Origin: Deinococcus sp. Arct2-2
GTDB lineage: Bacteria; Deinococcota; Deinococci; Deinococcales; Deinococcaceae
NCBI RefSeq assembly: GCF_004801315.1
Contig: NZ_SSNW01000014.1
Coordinates: forward strand, 1 to 64,000
Length of the DNA: 64,000 bases
Reading direction: 5' to 3'
A model generated the notes under the pieces. That model was not told the origin of the DNA and did no database searches. It saw nothing but the letters and a program-made list of their open reading frames with translations. Shown here in pieces: positions 37,078 through 48,958 of this stretch (the stretch's first letter is position 1; each line of letters begins with the position of its first letter). Position numbers and translations under genes: made by a program.

Positions 37078-38424
37078 TTACTGCAGCTTCAGCTTTTTGC
37101 CGCTGTAGTAGCCCGCTTTGGTCAGAATGGCCCGCACCTGATCGTCGATGGTTTTGGCTCCGGCCACCGTGCTGAGCTGCCCCAGCATGATCTTGGTACC
37201 GTTTTCGGCCACGATCTGCGAGATCTGGGGCCACTCGGCAAAGCGGGGGCGGAAGGCAGGGACAGCGGTTCCGGCGCTCCACGATTTCACCATCGGGTCG
37301 ACGTAGAGGTACTTGGCGCGGATGGCGGGGTCTTTGTACACCGCCTGCCGCCCGCTGACGCCGCCTGCCTGCACGTAGGCCTTGGCGTTCTTCTCCGCCG
37401 TGATCCACTGAATGAACAGGTACGCGGCGGCCTGCTTCTTGGCGTCCGAATTGGAGTTGACCCCCAGCGAGAACCCGCCCAGCGCAGGCTTGAGGCCCGC
37501 CGAACCCAGCGGCTCGGTGGTCACGCCCAGACAGTTCAGGCCGATTTTGGACTGCTTGGGATCGGTGATGGTGGGGTAAAACGCAGACCATTCGGTGATG
37601 ATCGGCACCGTGCCTTGGTTAAAGGCGTTGACCACTTCGTTGTGATCCATGTCTACCACGCCGGGAGGCATGTACTTCATCAGGTCTTGGCGGAACTTCA
37701 GGCCCCGCTGCGAGGCGGCGCTGCCGAGGGTAGGCTGGAAGGTTTTGGGGTCGATCAGGCTGCCGCCCGCCAGCCAGAGGGTGCGCATAAACGAGTCGGC
37801 ACTCTGGGTTTCGCCCCGGCGAGACTGCAAGGCAAACGCGTACTTGCCGCCCCCCGTCAGCTTGGGGCCGTAGACCTTCAGCAGCTCATCCCACGTCTTG
37901 GGCGGGCCACTGAATCCGGCGGCTTTCAGGCTGCATTTGTTGTAGTACATCAGGCCGGAATAGTTGTCGAAAGGCAGCCCGTACACCTTATTGTTCCAAG
38001 TGCCGAAGGAATTGAGCAGCACCGGGAAGAAGCCCTTGAGGTTCAGCGCGGGATCGGCCAGCTTGGGGTCTTTGAAGAACTTGTCGAGCGGCACCATCCA
38101 GCCCGCGTCGGCAAACTGACCGATCCAGACCACGTCGCTGAGGACCAAATCGGCCCCACCGCCCGAGGTGAAGTCCAGCACGTAGCGTTGGTTGGTGCTT
38201 TCATACGGCACGACTTCAAAGTTGATCTTGATGCCCGTTTCCTTTTCAAACTGCGGAATCAGCGCGGCGGCGGCCTTGTAGCCGGGGCGGTCGAGGAAAA
38301 TGGCGCTGACGGTGGTGCCTTTGTAGGGCGCGGCGGCAGCGGCCAAACTCCACGATTGGGCGTGGGCTTGGGCACCCAGCAGGGCGGTCACGGCGGCGGA
38401 CAGGGCAAGGGCAGTACGTTTCAT
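37078..38424 (-). CDS. sugar ABC transporter substrate-binding protein (SBP family 1)
   Basis: A 448-residue periplasmic binding protein starting at the ATG at 38424 behind AGGAGG. The signal peptide ends in the AQAHA region at about residue 22. Landmarks are FEKETGIKINFEVVPYES, GGGADLVLSDVVWIGQFADAGWM and YGLPFDNYSGLMYYNK, typical of polyol/sugar-binding family 1 proteins. It lies in a run with a polyol dehydrogenase and a DeoR regulator, so a sugar alcohol or pentose is the likely ligand. Confidence 0.9.
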   Translation of the reverse strand: MKRTALALSAAVTALLGAQAHAQSWSLAAAAAPYKGTTVSAIFLDRPGYKAAAALIPQFEKETGIKINFEVVPYESTNQRYVLDFTSGGGADLVLSDVVWIGQFADAGWMVPLDKFFKDPKLADPALNLKGFFPVLLNSFGTWNNKVYGLPFDNYSGLMYYNKCSLKAAGFSGPPKTWDELLKVYGPKLTGGGKYAFALQSRRGETQSADSFMRTLWLAGGSLIDPKTFQPTLGSAASQRGLKFRQDLMKYMPPGVVDMDHNEVVNAFNQGTVPIITEWSAFYPTITDPKQSKIGLNCLGVTTEPLGSAGLKPALGGFSLGVNSNSDAKKQAAAYLFIQWITAEKNAKAYVQAGGVSGRQAVYKDPAIRAKYLYVDPMVKSWSAGTAVPAFRPRFAEWPQISQIVAENGTKIMLGQLSTVAGAKTIDDQVRAILTKAGYYSGKKLKLQ

Positions 38425-38501
38425 GGAAAGCCTCCTGAAGATGGGGGAAGTGGACGGGGTTGATGGGGCGCAGGACAAGCCTGTTTGGGTCAGCGTGGAC
38501 A

Positions 38502-39605
38502 TCATGTGGGGTCTTGACGGTCACCGGGCACGGTTCCGCCCGGATAGATCACGGCTTTCAGGAACCCGTCTTTGGCCTCAAAGGCGTCGCTAAAGGCGCG
38601 GGCGGCGTCTTCCATGGGGTAGTGGTGGGTGGCGATGGGAGTGATGTCTACCCGGCCCGAGCGCACCAGTTCAATCGCGCGGGGATAGACGTGGCCCATG
38701 CGCCGCGACATTTTGATGATCAGGGCCTTGCGCCGGGCGTTGGCCGCCGTCATCTGGAAGGTGTCGCCGTCAGGGATGCCCACCAGCGTGATTCGTCCGC
38801 CGATGCGGGCAATCTGCGCGGCCTGTTCGGGGGCGTCGGGCGAGGTGGTGGCTTCCAGAACGTAGTCCTCTCCCCTGCCCCTGGTGATGTCCAGAATCTC
38901 GGAATAGTGTTCGTGAACGCTGTCGGCCCCCATCCCCCGCGCCGCTTCGCGCCGGGCCGCCTTGGGTTCCACCATCCGCACGTGCGCCGCGCCGCACACT
39001 CGGGCCACTTGCAGCAGCATCAGCCCAATCGGGCCAGCGCCCAGCACGGTCACGCCGCTCATGGGTTTGATGCGGGTGATGTCCAGCGCGTGCAGCGCCA
39101 CGCCCAGCGGCTCCAACAAAGCGGTCAGCGCAGGCGAAAAGCTGTCCGGCACGGCAAACAGGCTGTGTGGCGGCACGCTGATGTATTCGGCCAAGCCGCC
39201 GTCCACGCCAGGTGATCCCAGAAAGCGCACGTTGGGGCACAGGTTCGGATAGCCCGCCACACACTGCTCGCAGTGGCCGCAGTGCTGCGCCGGATCGACG
39301 GCGACCAGCGTGCCGTCGCTGAGGCCGTAAGGCTCCCCGGTGCCGCCGATGACGGTGGCGGCGAACTCGTGGCCGGGGGTCATGGGGCTGCGGATCACGG
39401 CGGGGCCGATGCCGCCTTCGGTGTAGTAGTGCATGTCCGAGCCGCACACGCTCACGGCTTCCACCTTCAGCAGCACCTCGCCGGGCCGGGCCAGCGGGCG
39501 AGCTTCGTCGTGCAGCCGCAGGTCGTGGGCCGCGTGCAGCCGCGCCGTTCTCATGGTGGCCGGGGGGAGCAGGGTGGGCAGGGCAGCGGGATGTTCTTGG
39601 GTCAT
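38502..39605 (-). CDS. zinc-dependent polyol dehydrogenase (sorbitol/xylitol dehydrogenase-like)
   Basis: A 367-residue medium-chain dehydrogenase. Catalytic zinc ligands are Cys54 (CGSDMHYY) and the His79-Glu80 pair. The structural zinc lobe has four cysteines (HCGHCEQC, then LC). The NAD fold has VLGAGPIGL near residue 187. CGSDMHYY and the order of motifs point to the sorbitol/xylitol dehydrogenase branch. It would oxidise a polyol to a ketose such as xylulose or ribulose. The transporter gene begins 77 bp downstream and the DeoR gene lies just upstream, forming one operon. Confidence 0.85.
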   Translation of the reverse strand: MTQEHPAALPTLLPPATMRTARLHAAHDLRLHDEARPLARPGEVLLKVEAVSVCGSDMHYYTEGGIGPAVIRSPMTPGHEFAATVIGGTGEPYGLSDGTLVAVDPAQHCGHCEQCVAGYPNLCPNVRFLGSPGVDGGLAEYISVPPHSLFAVPDSFSPALTALLEPLGVALHALDITRIKPMSGVTVLGAGPIGLMLLQVARVCGAAHVRMVEPKAARREAARGMGADSVHEHYSEILDITRGRGEDYVLEATTSPDAPEQAAQIARIGGRITLVGIPDGDTFQMTAANARRKALIIKMSRRMGHVYPRAIELVRSGRVDITPIATHHYPMEDAARAFSDAFEAKDGFLKAVIYPGGTVPGDRQDPT

Positions 39606-39607
39606 GC

Positions 39608-40441
39608 TCAGTTCCTCCTGTCGGACAGAGAGGCGGCCTGCGGCGCGGTGTGGGCTGCCGTCGCTGCTTCGCTGGTCAGCAGCACCTCGACATCGTGCTG
39701 GTCGCAGTACTTCCGGTAATTGGGCGGCATAGCGTCGCAGACCACCGCATGCACGTCTTCTAGGTGTCCGATTTGCGGCCCCACCACCTGACCGAATTTG
39801 CTGGCGTCGGTGAGCAAGACAGTTTTGCGGGCGGCCCGGATCACGGCGCGAATGACCCGCGCTTCTTCTTCGGTGTAGATGGTCAGGCCGCCTTCCAAAC
39901 TGACGCCTGTGACGGCAATAAAGGCGTAATTGAGCTTGAGGGTCGCCAACGCCGCCTCGGTGGTAGGGCCAACCAACGCTTCCACAAAACCCACCAATTG
40001 CCCGCCCAGCAGGGTCACGTTCACGCCCTGCGGCGTGCTGCGGGCCAGTGCGGTGGCGGTGGGCAGGCTGTTGGTGTAGACCTGCAACTCGTCTTGGTGG
40101 AGTGCCAGCGCGAACTCGTGCGCGGTGCTGCCGGGGGCCAGATACAGACTCGTGCTGGGGCGCACCAACGTCTGGGCCAAGTGTGCCACCGCCACTTTGG
40201 CCTCATGGTTTTGCACGGCGCGGTCTTGGAAACTCTGCTCTATGTAATTGCGGAGCACCGCGCCGCCATGCACCTTCCGCAGCAGATTCAGCCGGGCCAA
40301 GTGCGCGAGGTCACGGTGAATGGTCATCTCGGACACGCCGAGGTCACGGGCCAGTTCAGCCACTTTGCAGCTGCCCCGCTCCTGCAATTCCTTGAGCACA
40401 TATTTGTGGCGTTCATCGGCCATGCGGGACGGACTCGGCAT
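39608..40441 (-). CDS. DeoR-family transcriptional repressor
   Basis: A 277-residue sugar-phosphate-responsive repressor. The DeoR-type HTH (CKVAELARDLGVSEMTIHRDLAHLARLNLLRKVHGGAV) fills residues about 24-62. A ribose-5-phosphate-isomerase-like effector domain (TSLYLAPGSTAHEFA, LLTDASKFGQ) follows. The ATG at 40441 has AAGGAG nine to ten bases upstream. It is divergent from the kinase/glycolate oxidase operon, so it probably controls both arms in response to a phosphorylated pentulose. Confidence 0.9.
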   Translation of the reverse strand: MPSPSRMADERHKYVLKELQERGSCKVAELARDLGVSEMTIHRDLAHLARLNLLRKVHGGAVLRNYIEQSFQDRAVQNHEAKVAVAHLAQTLVRPSTSLYLAPGSTAHEFALALHQDELQVYTNSLPTATALARSTPQGVNVTLLGGQLVGFVEALVGPTTEAALATLKLNYAFIAVTGVSLEGGLTIYTEEEARVIRAVIRAARKTVLLTDASKFGQVVGPQIGHLEDVHAVVCDAMPPNYRKYCDQHDVEVLLTSEAATAAHTAPQAASLSDRRN

Positions 40442-40886
40442 ATTTTTGGTCTCCTTGCCAGCAGATCAGGCGGGGAACGCACAGAGGGGAAACACGGGGC
40501 AGCCGCTCAGGCCAAGCAACAGGCCAAGTCCCAAGTCAGCACGGGGCGAGCAAGTCAGACAACGGTGCGTCTATAAATGAGTGATTTTTTGTTACGTTTG
40601 GAGTATGCGGTGGGAAAGTCTGAATGTCAAGCCACAGGGAATCACAGCAGGCAAGGTAGGCTTGGCCGAGACCGATGTTGACGATATCCGACTGTCAAGA
40701 GAGGAGAAGCAGGAGTTGTCCAGCTGTCGACCGTAGCCAATCGGCGAGAGTTGGGCTACACTCGCCTCAGCTCAAAGATCACAAATAATCACATCAATGA
40801 TTGAGAGGGGAACGCGCCCGCTTCCGCACAGGCTCAGCACCGACGCCCGGTAGACATAGCCACCCAAATCCGAATCAGGAGAGCAG
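40442..40886. other. divergent promoter region of the polyol locus
   Basis: About 445 bases between the DeoR gene and the kinase. It contains a small palindrome TCAATGATTGA at 40794-40804 preceded by repeated ATCAC-type motifs. These are possible but unproven DeoR sites. No gene is seen. Confidence 0.4.
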
Positions 40887-42622
40887 ATGAGTGACCCACC
40901 CGACCTGCCTGCCGCCTTCTCAGACGCAGCGTTTCCAAACCGCATGGACGCCCACCCCAGCGCCTCCTACCTGATCGGCCTCGACTACGGCACCGAATCG
41001 GCCCGCGCCGTGCTGATGCGGGCAGACGGCCCGGAGATTCTGGCAAGCGCTGTTCACCCCTACCGTCATGGCGTGATCGAGCGGCACCTCAGGGGGCGTC
41101 CGTTGCCGCGCACCTACGCCCTGCAAGACGCCGACGACTATCTGCTGGCCGCCCGTGAGCTGCTGACCAGCGTGGGCGCGGCGCTGCCCGCTGACGCCGA
41201 ACTCGCAGGCATCGGCGTCGCGTTTACGTCCAGCACACCCTTGCCCGTCAACGCTCAGGGCGACCCGCTCTCCCGCCAGTTTGCGGAGGAGCCGCACGCG
41301 TATGTGAAACTCTGGAAGCACCGGGCAGCGGCGGAGTACACCGCGCCGTTTCAGGCGATGGCCGATCTGGACTATTACGGCGGCAGTTCTTCCCCGGACT
41401 GGTTGCCCGCCAAAGCGCTGGAACTGGCCTCCGAGGCCCCGGAACTGTGGGCGCACACCAGCCGCTTTGTGGAGGCTGCCGATTGGCTGACCGCTCAGCT
41501 GTGCGGCGAAATTGCCGATGAAGTTCGCAGTGCCAGCCACGCCGGATTCAAGGCCCATCACCGGGGCGGCCAGTCTCCGCCGGAAGTTGAGTCGGCACTG
41601 GCTGGGCGCTTGGGAACGGGCCTGCCGCAACCGCTGGGCACGGCGGCTGGACGGCTCAGCGCCGAGTGGCAGGCAGAGTGCGAATTGCCCCGTTCTGGCT
41701 TGTCCAGCCGTCCCATCGTTGCCGTGTCCACCATCGACGCCCACGCCGCTTGCTTGGGCCTCGGTCTCGATCAGGACGGCGAACTCACCGCGATTCTGGG
41801 CACGTCGGCCTGCTACCTGCTGTCCTCGCGGGAAGAACGGGCTCTTCCCGGCATTTGCGGCGTGGTAGACGGCGGCATCGTGCCGGGACTGTACGGCTAC
41901 GAGGCGGGACAGGCAGGCTTCGGCGACGTGCTGTCGTGGTTCGTTCGCACCCACCCGGCCTTTCTTGGGTGCAGCGAGGCGCAGAGTTTTGAGCACTACA
42001 ACGCGCTGGCCGCCGCCCTGCGGCCCGGTGAACACGGCCTGTTGGGGCTGGACTGGTTCAACGGGTGCCGCACCCCGCTCGACCGGGGCGACCTGAGCGG
42101 GCTGCTGCTGGGCTACAGCACCGCCACCACCTTGGCCGACATGTACCGCGCCCTGTTGGACAGCCTGTGTTTTGGGGCGCGGCGGGTCATCGACACCTTC
42201 CGGGCGGCGGGGGTGCAGCCTACCCGCATGGTGCTGACGGGCGGCCTCAGCGAGCGGCATCCGCTGTTGGTGCAGCTGCTCTGCGACGTCGTGGGTCAGC
42301 CGTTGGAAGTGGCGCAGACCGAATCCGCGTCGGCACGGGGAGCTGCCATTCACGCAGCGGTGGCCTGCGGCGCGGCTCCCAACTTTGGCGCAGCCTGCCG
42401 CACATTGGCCGGACGCGAGACCCGCACCGTGCAGCCTGACCCTGCCCATCACGCCATCTATAACGTGTTGTACACCGCCTACCTTCAACTTGGCACGCTA
42501 CTGGCCGCCAGCCCCGTCATGGCGCAGGTGCAGGCGTTGGCGTCCAGCATCAGAACAGATCAACGGCAAGACAGTGTTCCTGCTCAAGCTCATGTGGCCG
42601 CTGCCACTACCGGGAGACCCTG

Positions 42623-42623
<1 letters not shown>
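40887..42623 (+). CDS. FGGY-family sugar kinase, ribulokinase-like
   Basis: A 578-residue kinase. N-terminal ATPase motif [13 protein letters not shown] (about residues 31-43), [10 protein letters not shown], central LKWWKH-like [21 protein letters not shown] and the C-terminal adenosine motif [12 protein letters not shown] follow the AraB/ribulokinase pattern. FGGY ribulokinases phosphorylate ribulose or related 2-ketopentoses. The start may be at 40887 or at a later ATG (about residue 20). The stop overlaps glcF start (TGATG), so kinase and glycolate oxidase are made together. The exact ketose is not certain; xylulose or ribulose are both plausible. Confidence 0.85.
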
Positions 42624-43906
<1,283 letters not shown>

Positions 43907-44084
43907 GGGAAGCTGGCAACGTAGATCGTGGAGCGTGGGCAGGGCAGATACGAGGATCACACGCCCTGTCCTCCCCTCTCAGGGGGGGCGTTGCGAAGCA
44001 ACGGGGGGGGTTGCCTTTGGGTGTGCGGAGTCTGGATTGTAGAACGTGGACTGAGCCACAACCGAAGACAGTTGGGGGCCAAGT
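43907..44084. other. intergenic G-rich insert between glcF and glcD
   Basis: An operon gap of 178 bp holding a CCTCCCCTCTC/GGGGGGGG block around 43970-44010 that can pair with itself. It looks like another hairpin repeat inserted within the operon. Confidence 0.45.
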
Positions 44085-45479
44085 ATGACCGTTGCCCCGC
44101 GTCCTTTCTCCACCCTTGCGGCCACCCTGAGCCGCCTGCTCGGCCCGCGCAAAGTCCTGTCCAGTCTGTCCGAGCGCCTGAATTACCGCTACGACGCCAT
44201 CGCCTTTGGGGAAACGCCAATCTGTGTAGTGTTACCCGAAAGTACCGCTGATGTGGTGACCGCAGTCAAGGCGGCACGGGCAGCAGGTGTCCCGATTGTC
44301 GGACGCGGGGCGGCGAGTGGGCTTTCGGGTGGCGCGGCTCCCACCGAACCCGGCTTGGTCATCTCGTTTACCCGCATGACCCGCCTCAGCATTGACCCCG
44401 TGCGGAGAGACGCTGTAGCTCAAGCTGGGGTCATCACGTTGGCCGTCACAGAAGCGGCCAAACCGTTTGGCTTGATCTATCCCCCTGACCCGGCCAGCTT
44501 CCGCACGTCTACGATTGGCGGCAACTTGGCCGAGAATGCAGGCGGGCCGCTGTGTTTCAAATACGGCGTGACCGGCGACTATGTGCAGGGCTTGGAATTT
44601 GTCGATGCGGAGGGGGAGGTGCATCACCTCACCCGCGACGCCTACGACTTGGCGGGCCTGCTGATCGGCTCGGAAGGCACGCTGGGCCTGATTACGGAAG
44701 CGACTTTACGCCTGACTTCTCCGCCCAAGTTTACCCGCACCCTGATGGCCCATTTTGCCGAAGTCGGTCAGTGTGCCGAGGCGGTGAGTGCGGCGATTGC
44801 CGCCGGAGCCGTGCCCAGCAAACTGGAATTTATGGATCGGGCCTGCACCAACGCCATTGAGGACTACTTGCATCTAGGCTTGCCCAGAGAGGCCGAAGCG
44901 GTGCTCTTGGTAGACACCGATGGGGATGATGTGGAAACGGTGGAAGAAGAACGGGCGCTAGTGGAAGCAGCGTGCCGGAATGCAGGCGGCACCGTGAGCC
45001 GCGCCGAAACGGATGCCGAAGCCGCACAACTCTGGCAAGCGAGACGCAGCGTCTCGCCCGCGTTGGGCCGCATTCGCCCGCAGCGCATGAATGAAGACAT
45101 CGTGGTGCCGAGGAGTGTGTTGCCTGAAGTCGTGCGCGAAATTCGGGCGTTGGGTGACGCCTCAGGGCTGCATCTGGTGCAGTTTGGGCATATCGGTGAC
45201 GGCAACTTGCACCCCAACATCCTGTTCGATCCGCGCACCGAATCCTTGGAGGCGGTGCATGAGTTGGCGCATGAGGTGGCCCGTGTCGCCATCCGGCATG
45301 GCGGGGTCCTCAGCGGCGAACACGGCATCGGCTCGATGAAGCTGGCCTTTATGCGCGAAGCGGTAGATGCAGGCACGTTGGCCGCACTTTGGCGGGTCAA
45401 GCACGCGCTTGACCCACACGGGGCACTCAATCCCGGCAAGGTGCTGCCTACAGAAGTGTTGCCTACGGAGTTGGCGTGA
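44085..45479 (+). CDS. glcD: glycolate oxidase FAD-linked subunit
   Basis: A 464-residue flavoprotein of the GlcD/D-lactate dehydrogenase group. The PCMH-type FAD domain contains [34 protein letters not shown] and YVQGLEF. The C-terminal FAD-oxidase cap ends in the metal-site [12 protein letters not shown] and [11 protein letters not shown]. It oxidises glycolate (or a related 2-hydroxy acid such as lactate). It works with GlcF and the GlcE-like protein downstream at the membrane. Confidence 0.9.
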   Translation: MTVAPRPFSTLAATLSRLLGPRKVLSSLSERLNYRYDAIAFGETPICVVLPESTADVVTAVKAARAAGVPIVGRGAASGLSGGAAPTEPGLVISFTRMTRLSIDPVRRDAVAQAGVITLAVTEAAKPFGLIYPPDPASFRTSTIGGNLAENAGGPLCFKYGVTGDYVQGLEFVDAEGEVHHLTRDAYDLAGLLIGSEGTLGLITEATLRLTSPPKFTRTLMAHFAEVGQCAEAVSAAIAAGAVPSKLEFMDRACTNAIEDYLHLGLPREAEAVLLVDTDGDDVETVEEERALVEAACRNAGGTVSRAETDAEAAQLWQARRSVSPALGRIRPQRMNEDIVVPRSVLPEVVREIRALGDASGLHLVQFGHIGDGNLHPNILFDPRTESLEAVHELAHEVARVAIRHGGVLSGEHGIGSMKLAFMREAVDAGTLAALWRVKHALDPHGALNPGKVLPTEVLPTELA

Positions 45480-45570
45480 AGAGATGGTCTCAGGGTCAAG
45501 CGTCGCAGCGCGTGTTTATAGAGCGCCATTTAAATGGTTCATTCTCCGTACAAGACTGTGTTGATGGGTT

Positions 45571-45612
45571 GTTGCTCCCTCTCCCCTTGCGGGAGAGGGC
45601 TGGGGAGGGGGG
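45571..45612 (+). repeat. REP-like hairpin repeat
   Basis: GTTGCTCCCTCTCCCCTTGC followed by GGGAGAGGGCTGGGGAGGGG folds into a hairpin (CCCTCTCCC with GGGAGAGGG). It is related to but shorter than the copies at 8824 and 34050. It lies between glcD and glcE. Confidence 0.6.
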
Positions 45613-45737
45613 AAGTGAGCGCAGCGATTGCCGTTCTACACGCAACTTGGCAACACCGCCGATCCTTTATAAGCACGCTCTCAGAAGCACAGAGGCTCAG
45701 ACACCTGCCCACATCCCACATTTCCCGAAGGCCAGCC

Positions 45738-46394
45738 ATGCCGATTCTTGAGCTTTCTCCGGGTGATCAGACGCTCACCGTCACCGGCGATACGGCATTG
45801 CTGGAGGTCTACGCCGCCTTGCCTGCGGGCTTGTATCCGCCGTTTCCGCCCGTGGAATTGCCCGGTGGCGTGGGCGGATTGATCAGTCGTGGGGGCTTTG
45901 GACAGACTTTTTTCTTCGCCGCCGAAGTGTTGGGCCTGACGTTCATTTCGCCCAGCGGTCAGCGCATCGTGGCGGGCGGGCGCACGGTCAAGAATGTGCA
46001 GGGCTATGACCTGACCCGGCCCTTCGTGGGCAGCTTCGGAGCACTCGGCACGGCAGAAACCATCACACTTCGGCTACGGCCGGGCCGAGTGAGCGCTCAC
46101 CACAGCCGAAGAGGAATGCTCTCGGACACCGCCGATCTTCCGGCCAGATTCGTATGGCAAGCAGGTGACGCGCTTCATGCCTTCCATGCAGGTCACGCTG
46201 CCGAAGTCAACTTGGTGATGAGGCAATTTGGGGGCACACCGTATACAGGACAGCTTAATTACTGCCCGCAGTTTGAACAAGGCATGGGTATTGGCGAGCA
46301 GGCAACGCTGCAAGATCGGCGCTTTTGTTGGGCCAATGGGGCTGTGGTGCCAAGCGTCCCTGCTCTATTTCAACGGTTGGCCCGTCGCCTCTGA
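45738..46394 (+). CDS. glcE: glycolate oxidase subunit GlcE-like FAD-binding protein
   Basis: A 218-residue protein. The ATG at 45738 begins with [16 protein letters not shown], then [19 protein letters not shown] and the FAD segment [25 protein letters not shown], which is the typical GlcE text. GlcE members are usually 350 residues; this one is short, with an abbreviated C-terminal part. It would complete the GlcDEF complex. The upstream extension of the frame runs through a repeat and is discarded. Confidence 0.8.
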   Translation: MPILELSPGDQTLTVTGDTALLEVYAALPAGLYPPFPPVELPGGVGGLISRGGFGQTFFFAAEVLGLTFISPSGQRIVAGGRTVKNVQGYDLTRPFVGSFGALGTAETITLRLRPGRVSAHHSRRGMLSDTADLPARFVWQAGDALHAFHAGHAAEVNLVMRQFGGTPYTGQLNYCPQFEQGMGIGEQATLQDRRFCWANGAVVPSVPALFQRLARRL

Positions 46395-46503
46395 ACGGAA
46401 GGCGAGAGAGCGACATGTTGAAGAACATCTGATGTCGTTGCGAACCTACGGAAAGTACAGCAAGTCCGTACAGGCCCTCTTCGCCCTACTGTAGGCTTCC
46501 CCC

Positions 46504-46920
46504 ATGACAGACCCTTTTCTTTTGACCCCGGCTGAGGCGACACGCTTCGTGGAGGCCTTGTTGGGCCTGATGATCGAACATGGCCTGAGCAGCCTGATAG
46601 CGGGACAGGGAGGGGGGCAGTTGGGTCTGACTGGGCCCGGCCAGTTCGTGACCCAAGACCTCAATTTCCATTTCATGTCCCCGGAAGAACACCGCTCTGC
46701 GGCGCAGGCCTACCAGCTTCCGGCGCACCTGTTCCGGCCCGCCGCTGGCCCCCGAACCGATCAGGACGCTGGGCGGTTTGTGCGTGCGCTGGGCCAGTTA
46801 TTCGATCTGCACGGCGTCTACAGCTTGCAGTTCGAGTCGGGCGCACATCTGGGTTTCCGGGCCGATGGCGCGGCACGTGAGTTTGTGTTGGAAGGCGTCA
46901 AGGTCAATACGCGGCCTTAA
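46504..46920 (+). CDS. hypothetical protein
   Basis: A 138-residue protein with no family I recognise. It is mildly acidic and mixed alpha/beta in appearance, with no signal peptide or membrane helix: it opens with an amphipathic helix (TPAEATRFVEALLGLMIEHG), then strands ending in YSLQFESGAHLGFR. It follows the glycolate oxidase genes by 109 bp but may have its own promoter. Confidence 0.55.
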   Translation: MTDPFLLTPAEATRFVEALLGLMIEHGLSSLIAGQGGGQLGLTGPGQFVTQDLNFHFMSPEEHRSAAQAYQLPAHLFRPAAGPRTDQDAGRFVRALGQLFDLHGVYSLQFESGAHLGFRADGAAREFVLEGVKVNTRP

Positions 46921-47520
46921 CGCCTCCGCCTCTGCCGGTGGCCGACAGGGAGCATCTGTTGAGGGGCATTCATTTGCCGTTTGGATCGGTCTCCGTCTCA
47001 GGGTCACTGGGCGAAAGCGGTCCGGCCAGCACATGTACAACCACCTTCTAAAAACGCTCAGCCTGCTCAGGATTGGGGGCGTAGGCGGCCACTCCATTTC
47101 ACGGTGTCAGGTACGGGCGGGGCCGCCTCTTGGCACCCTTCTTGCAGCGCCCCCACGCTGGTTGAAGCAAGCCCTGAAGATCTCGGTAGCTCCGTGGAAA
47201 GTGGGAGCAGGAGGGCTTTGGAGCAGTCTGGTCAAAGCACGCCCCTCTAAACGTTTGCAAGCAGAGGGGAAGCAGTTTGATCTCCCCCGGTTGACCAAGA
47301 GTAAACCGCGTCTACGAAGTCAACTTCTCCGAGTTCTTCTTGGAAAAGAAGCGTCTGAACTGTCGTCAGGCGTTCTCCGATAAGGCCGTTCCAGACAGCG
47401 AATGTTCTAATAAACCGAGTGTGCTGAGTGAGATGAAAGCCAGGCGTCCGTGACCCCATCTTGTTAAATGATCGTTTTTTATGTTAACTTGAACATAGAT
47501 CTTGTTCAACACAGAAGGGT
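46921..47520. other. 600-bp region without a gene; promoter-like sequence near its end
   Basis: No supportable gene. Near 47460-47510 the DNA becomes AT-rich, with TGTTAACTTGAACA (imperfect palindrome) and a CTTGTTCAAC echo. That may be a promoter and operator for the transcript that now begins with a truncated permease. Confidence 0.4.
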
Positions 47521-48105
47521 ATGTGGGATCCCCCATACCGAGGAGGCTCTCTGTCGCTTCAGCTAGGGTTATCACCGTCCGTATCGGTTCAGGCTCCTTC
47601 CAAGCTCAGCTTGGGTAGGGTGCTGATGCAGTGCATCGCCCAAATCTCACCGAAGCAAGGCATCTTTTATACGATCGGTTTTGCCACCACTCAAACAGGC
47701 ATTTCTGCGCCTCTCACCTCTCTGACGGCTCTGCTGGTGTGCTTAGGCGTGGGGACTTTGTTGGGGCCAAACAATGTGTTCAACTTGCTCGGAACGACTG
47801 GCACATTCGTCTACATCCCTGTTTTTATCCTGATGAACCTCGCCGCCTACCGCTTCTTCCGTGAACAGCGGCCCAGCGAGTTCAATTTCTGGTCACAGCT
47901 GTTGTTGCCTGTGCTGTCGACAGCCGCGCTCCTGTTCATCGGCTACAACAGCATGGTGCCGTTGCCCGCCGCGCCTATCGTTTTCGCACCCCTGCTGACC
48001 CTGTTCTACCTTGCGGTGGGCTTAGGAATCTTGTTTGGCCGCACCCTCAGACCCGGACAGCGGGCGTGGCGCACTCAGGCGGGCAACTTGCCCGAAGTGT
48101 CCTGA
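47521..48105 (+). pseudogene. APC-type permease, C-terminal remnant
   Basis: The last third of an amino acid/polyamine/organocation transporter: IFYTIGFATTQTG, SLTALLVCLGVGTLLGPNNVF, VYIPVFILMNLAAYRFFREQ and two further membrane helices, ending in a hydrophilic tail. Intact relatives have about twelve helices and 450-500 residues; only about four helices remain. The start at 47521 gives an unrelated N-terminus, so an internal deletion or rearrangement has removed most of the gene. Confidence 0.65.
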
Positions 48106-48137
48106 GGCTCCTGGTGGGATCTGGCAAAGTGTCCCTT

Positions 48138-48896
48138 ATGCAGACCAAAGCCCGGCAGAACGAAATTTTGCAGCAGCTTGCCCGTGAGGGTGAACTGAGT
48201 ATCACGGATCTCAGCGCCCTGTTCAGTGTGTCTGAAATGACCATTCGCCGTGACCTGAATCAGTTGGCCGCGTCTGGACTGGTCGTGCGAACACATGGCG
48301 GCGCTTCCCGGATGCTCAGCAGCAGTTTCGAGCCGCTGTTCGAGCAACGTGCACGGACGAACGCCGAGGCCAAAGAGCGCATCGCTGGCGCTGTGGCCCA
48401 GCAGATCAAAGATGGACAGACCGTGATTTTGGACGGCGGCAGTACTGGGTTGGCAGTGGCGCGGGCCTTGGTGGGCCGCCGCCTGACGGTGTGCGCCCTC
48501 AATCTGCGCGTGGCCCAAATCCTTTCGGAGAACGTCGCCACCCACGTCATCGTTCCCGGCGGCGTGATCCGTACCCACGAACTCAGTTTCGTCGGCTCTG
48601 AAACAGAGCGCTCGCTCGGCCAGTACAACTTCGACGTGTACGTGATGACGGCTTCTGGACTGGAGACCGCCGCCGGGTTTACCGAGTGGAATGCAGAAGA
48701 CGCCGCCGTCAAGCGGGCCGCCCTCGCCTCCGCCCGGCGCACCGTTGCCGCCTGTGACTCTTCCAAATTCGGTCAGGTGGCCTTCGCGCACATTTGTCAC
48801 CTCAAAGACGTGGACACCGTCGTATCTGACCCGGCCCTAGGAACGCAGCAGAGCCGTGACATTACCGTTTCAGGCTCTCAATTGCTGATCGCCTGA
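48138..48896 (+). CDS. DeoR-family transcriptional repressor
   Basis: A 252-residue regulator starting at the ATG at 48138. The HTH (LSITDLSALFSVSEMTIRRDLNQLAASGLVVRTHGGAS, about residues 18-55) is followed by the sugar-phosphate sensing domain (GQTVILDGGSTGLAVARAL, VAACDSSKFGQVAF). It precedes a GMC oxidoreductase, an SIS protein and a broken ROK kinase in the same direction. It probably repressed this set in response to a sugar phosphate. Confidence 0.9.
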   Translation: MQTKARQNEILQQLAREGELSITDLSALFSVSEMTIRRDLNQLAASGLVVRTHGGASRMLSSSFEPLFEQRARTNAEAKERIAGAVAQQIKDGQTVILDGGSTGLAVARALVGRRLTVCALNLRVAQILSENVATHVIVPGGVIRTHELSFVGSETERSLGQYNFDVYVMTASGLETAAGFTEWNAEDAAVKRAALASARRTVAACDSSKFGQVAFAHICHLKDVDTVVSDPALGTQQSRDITVSGSQLLIA

Positions 48897-48958
48897 GTGC
48901 GCCGCGCCTAAGACTGAACAGTTCAGTGCCGGACGCTCCCCCCCTCAAGGAGATTGCC

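Noticed and set aside
40794..40804. TCAATGATTGA as a firm DeoR operator
   Set aside because: Only an 11-bp palindrome with no second matching copy; kept as a possibility in the intergenic note but not listed as a site.
40920..42488. Minus-strand open frame of about 520 codons opposite the FGGY kinase
   Set aside because: High-GC antisense shadow; Arg/Gln/Gly/Val-rich text without domains, while the plus strand is a clear kinase.
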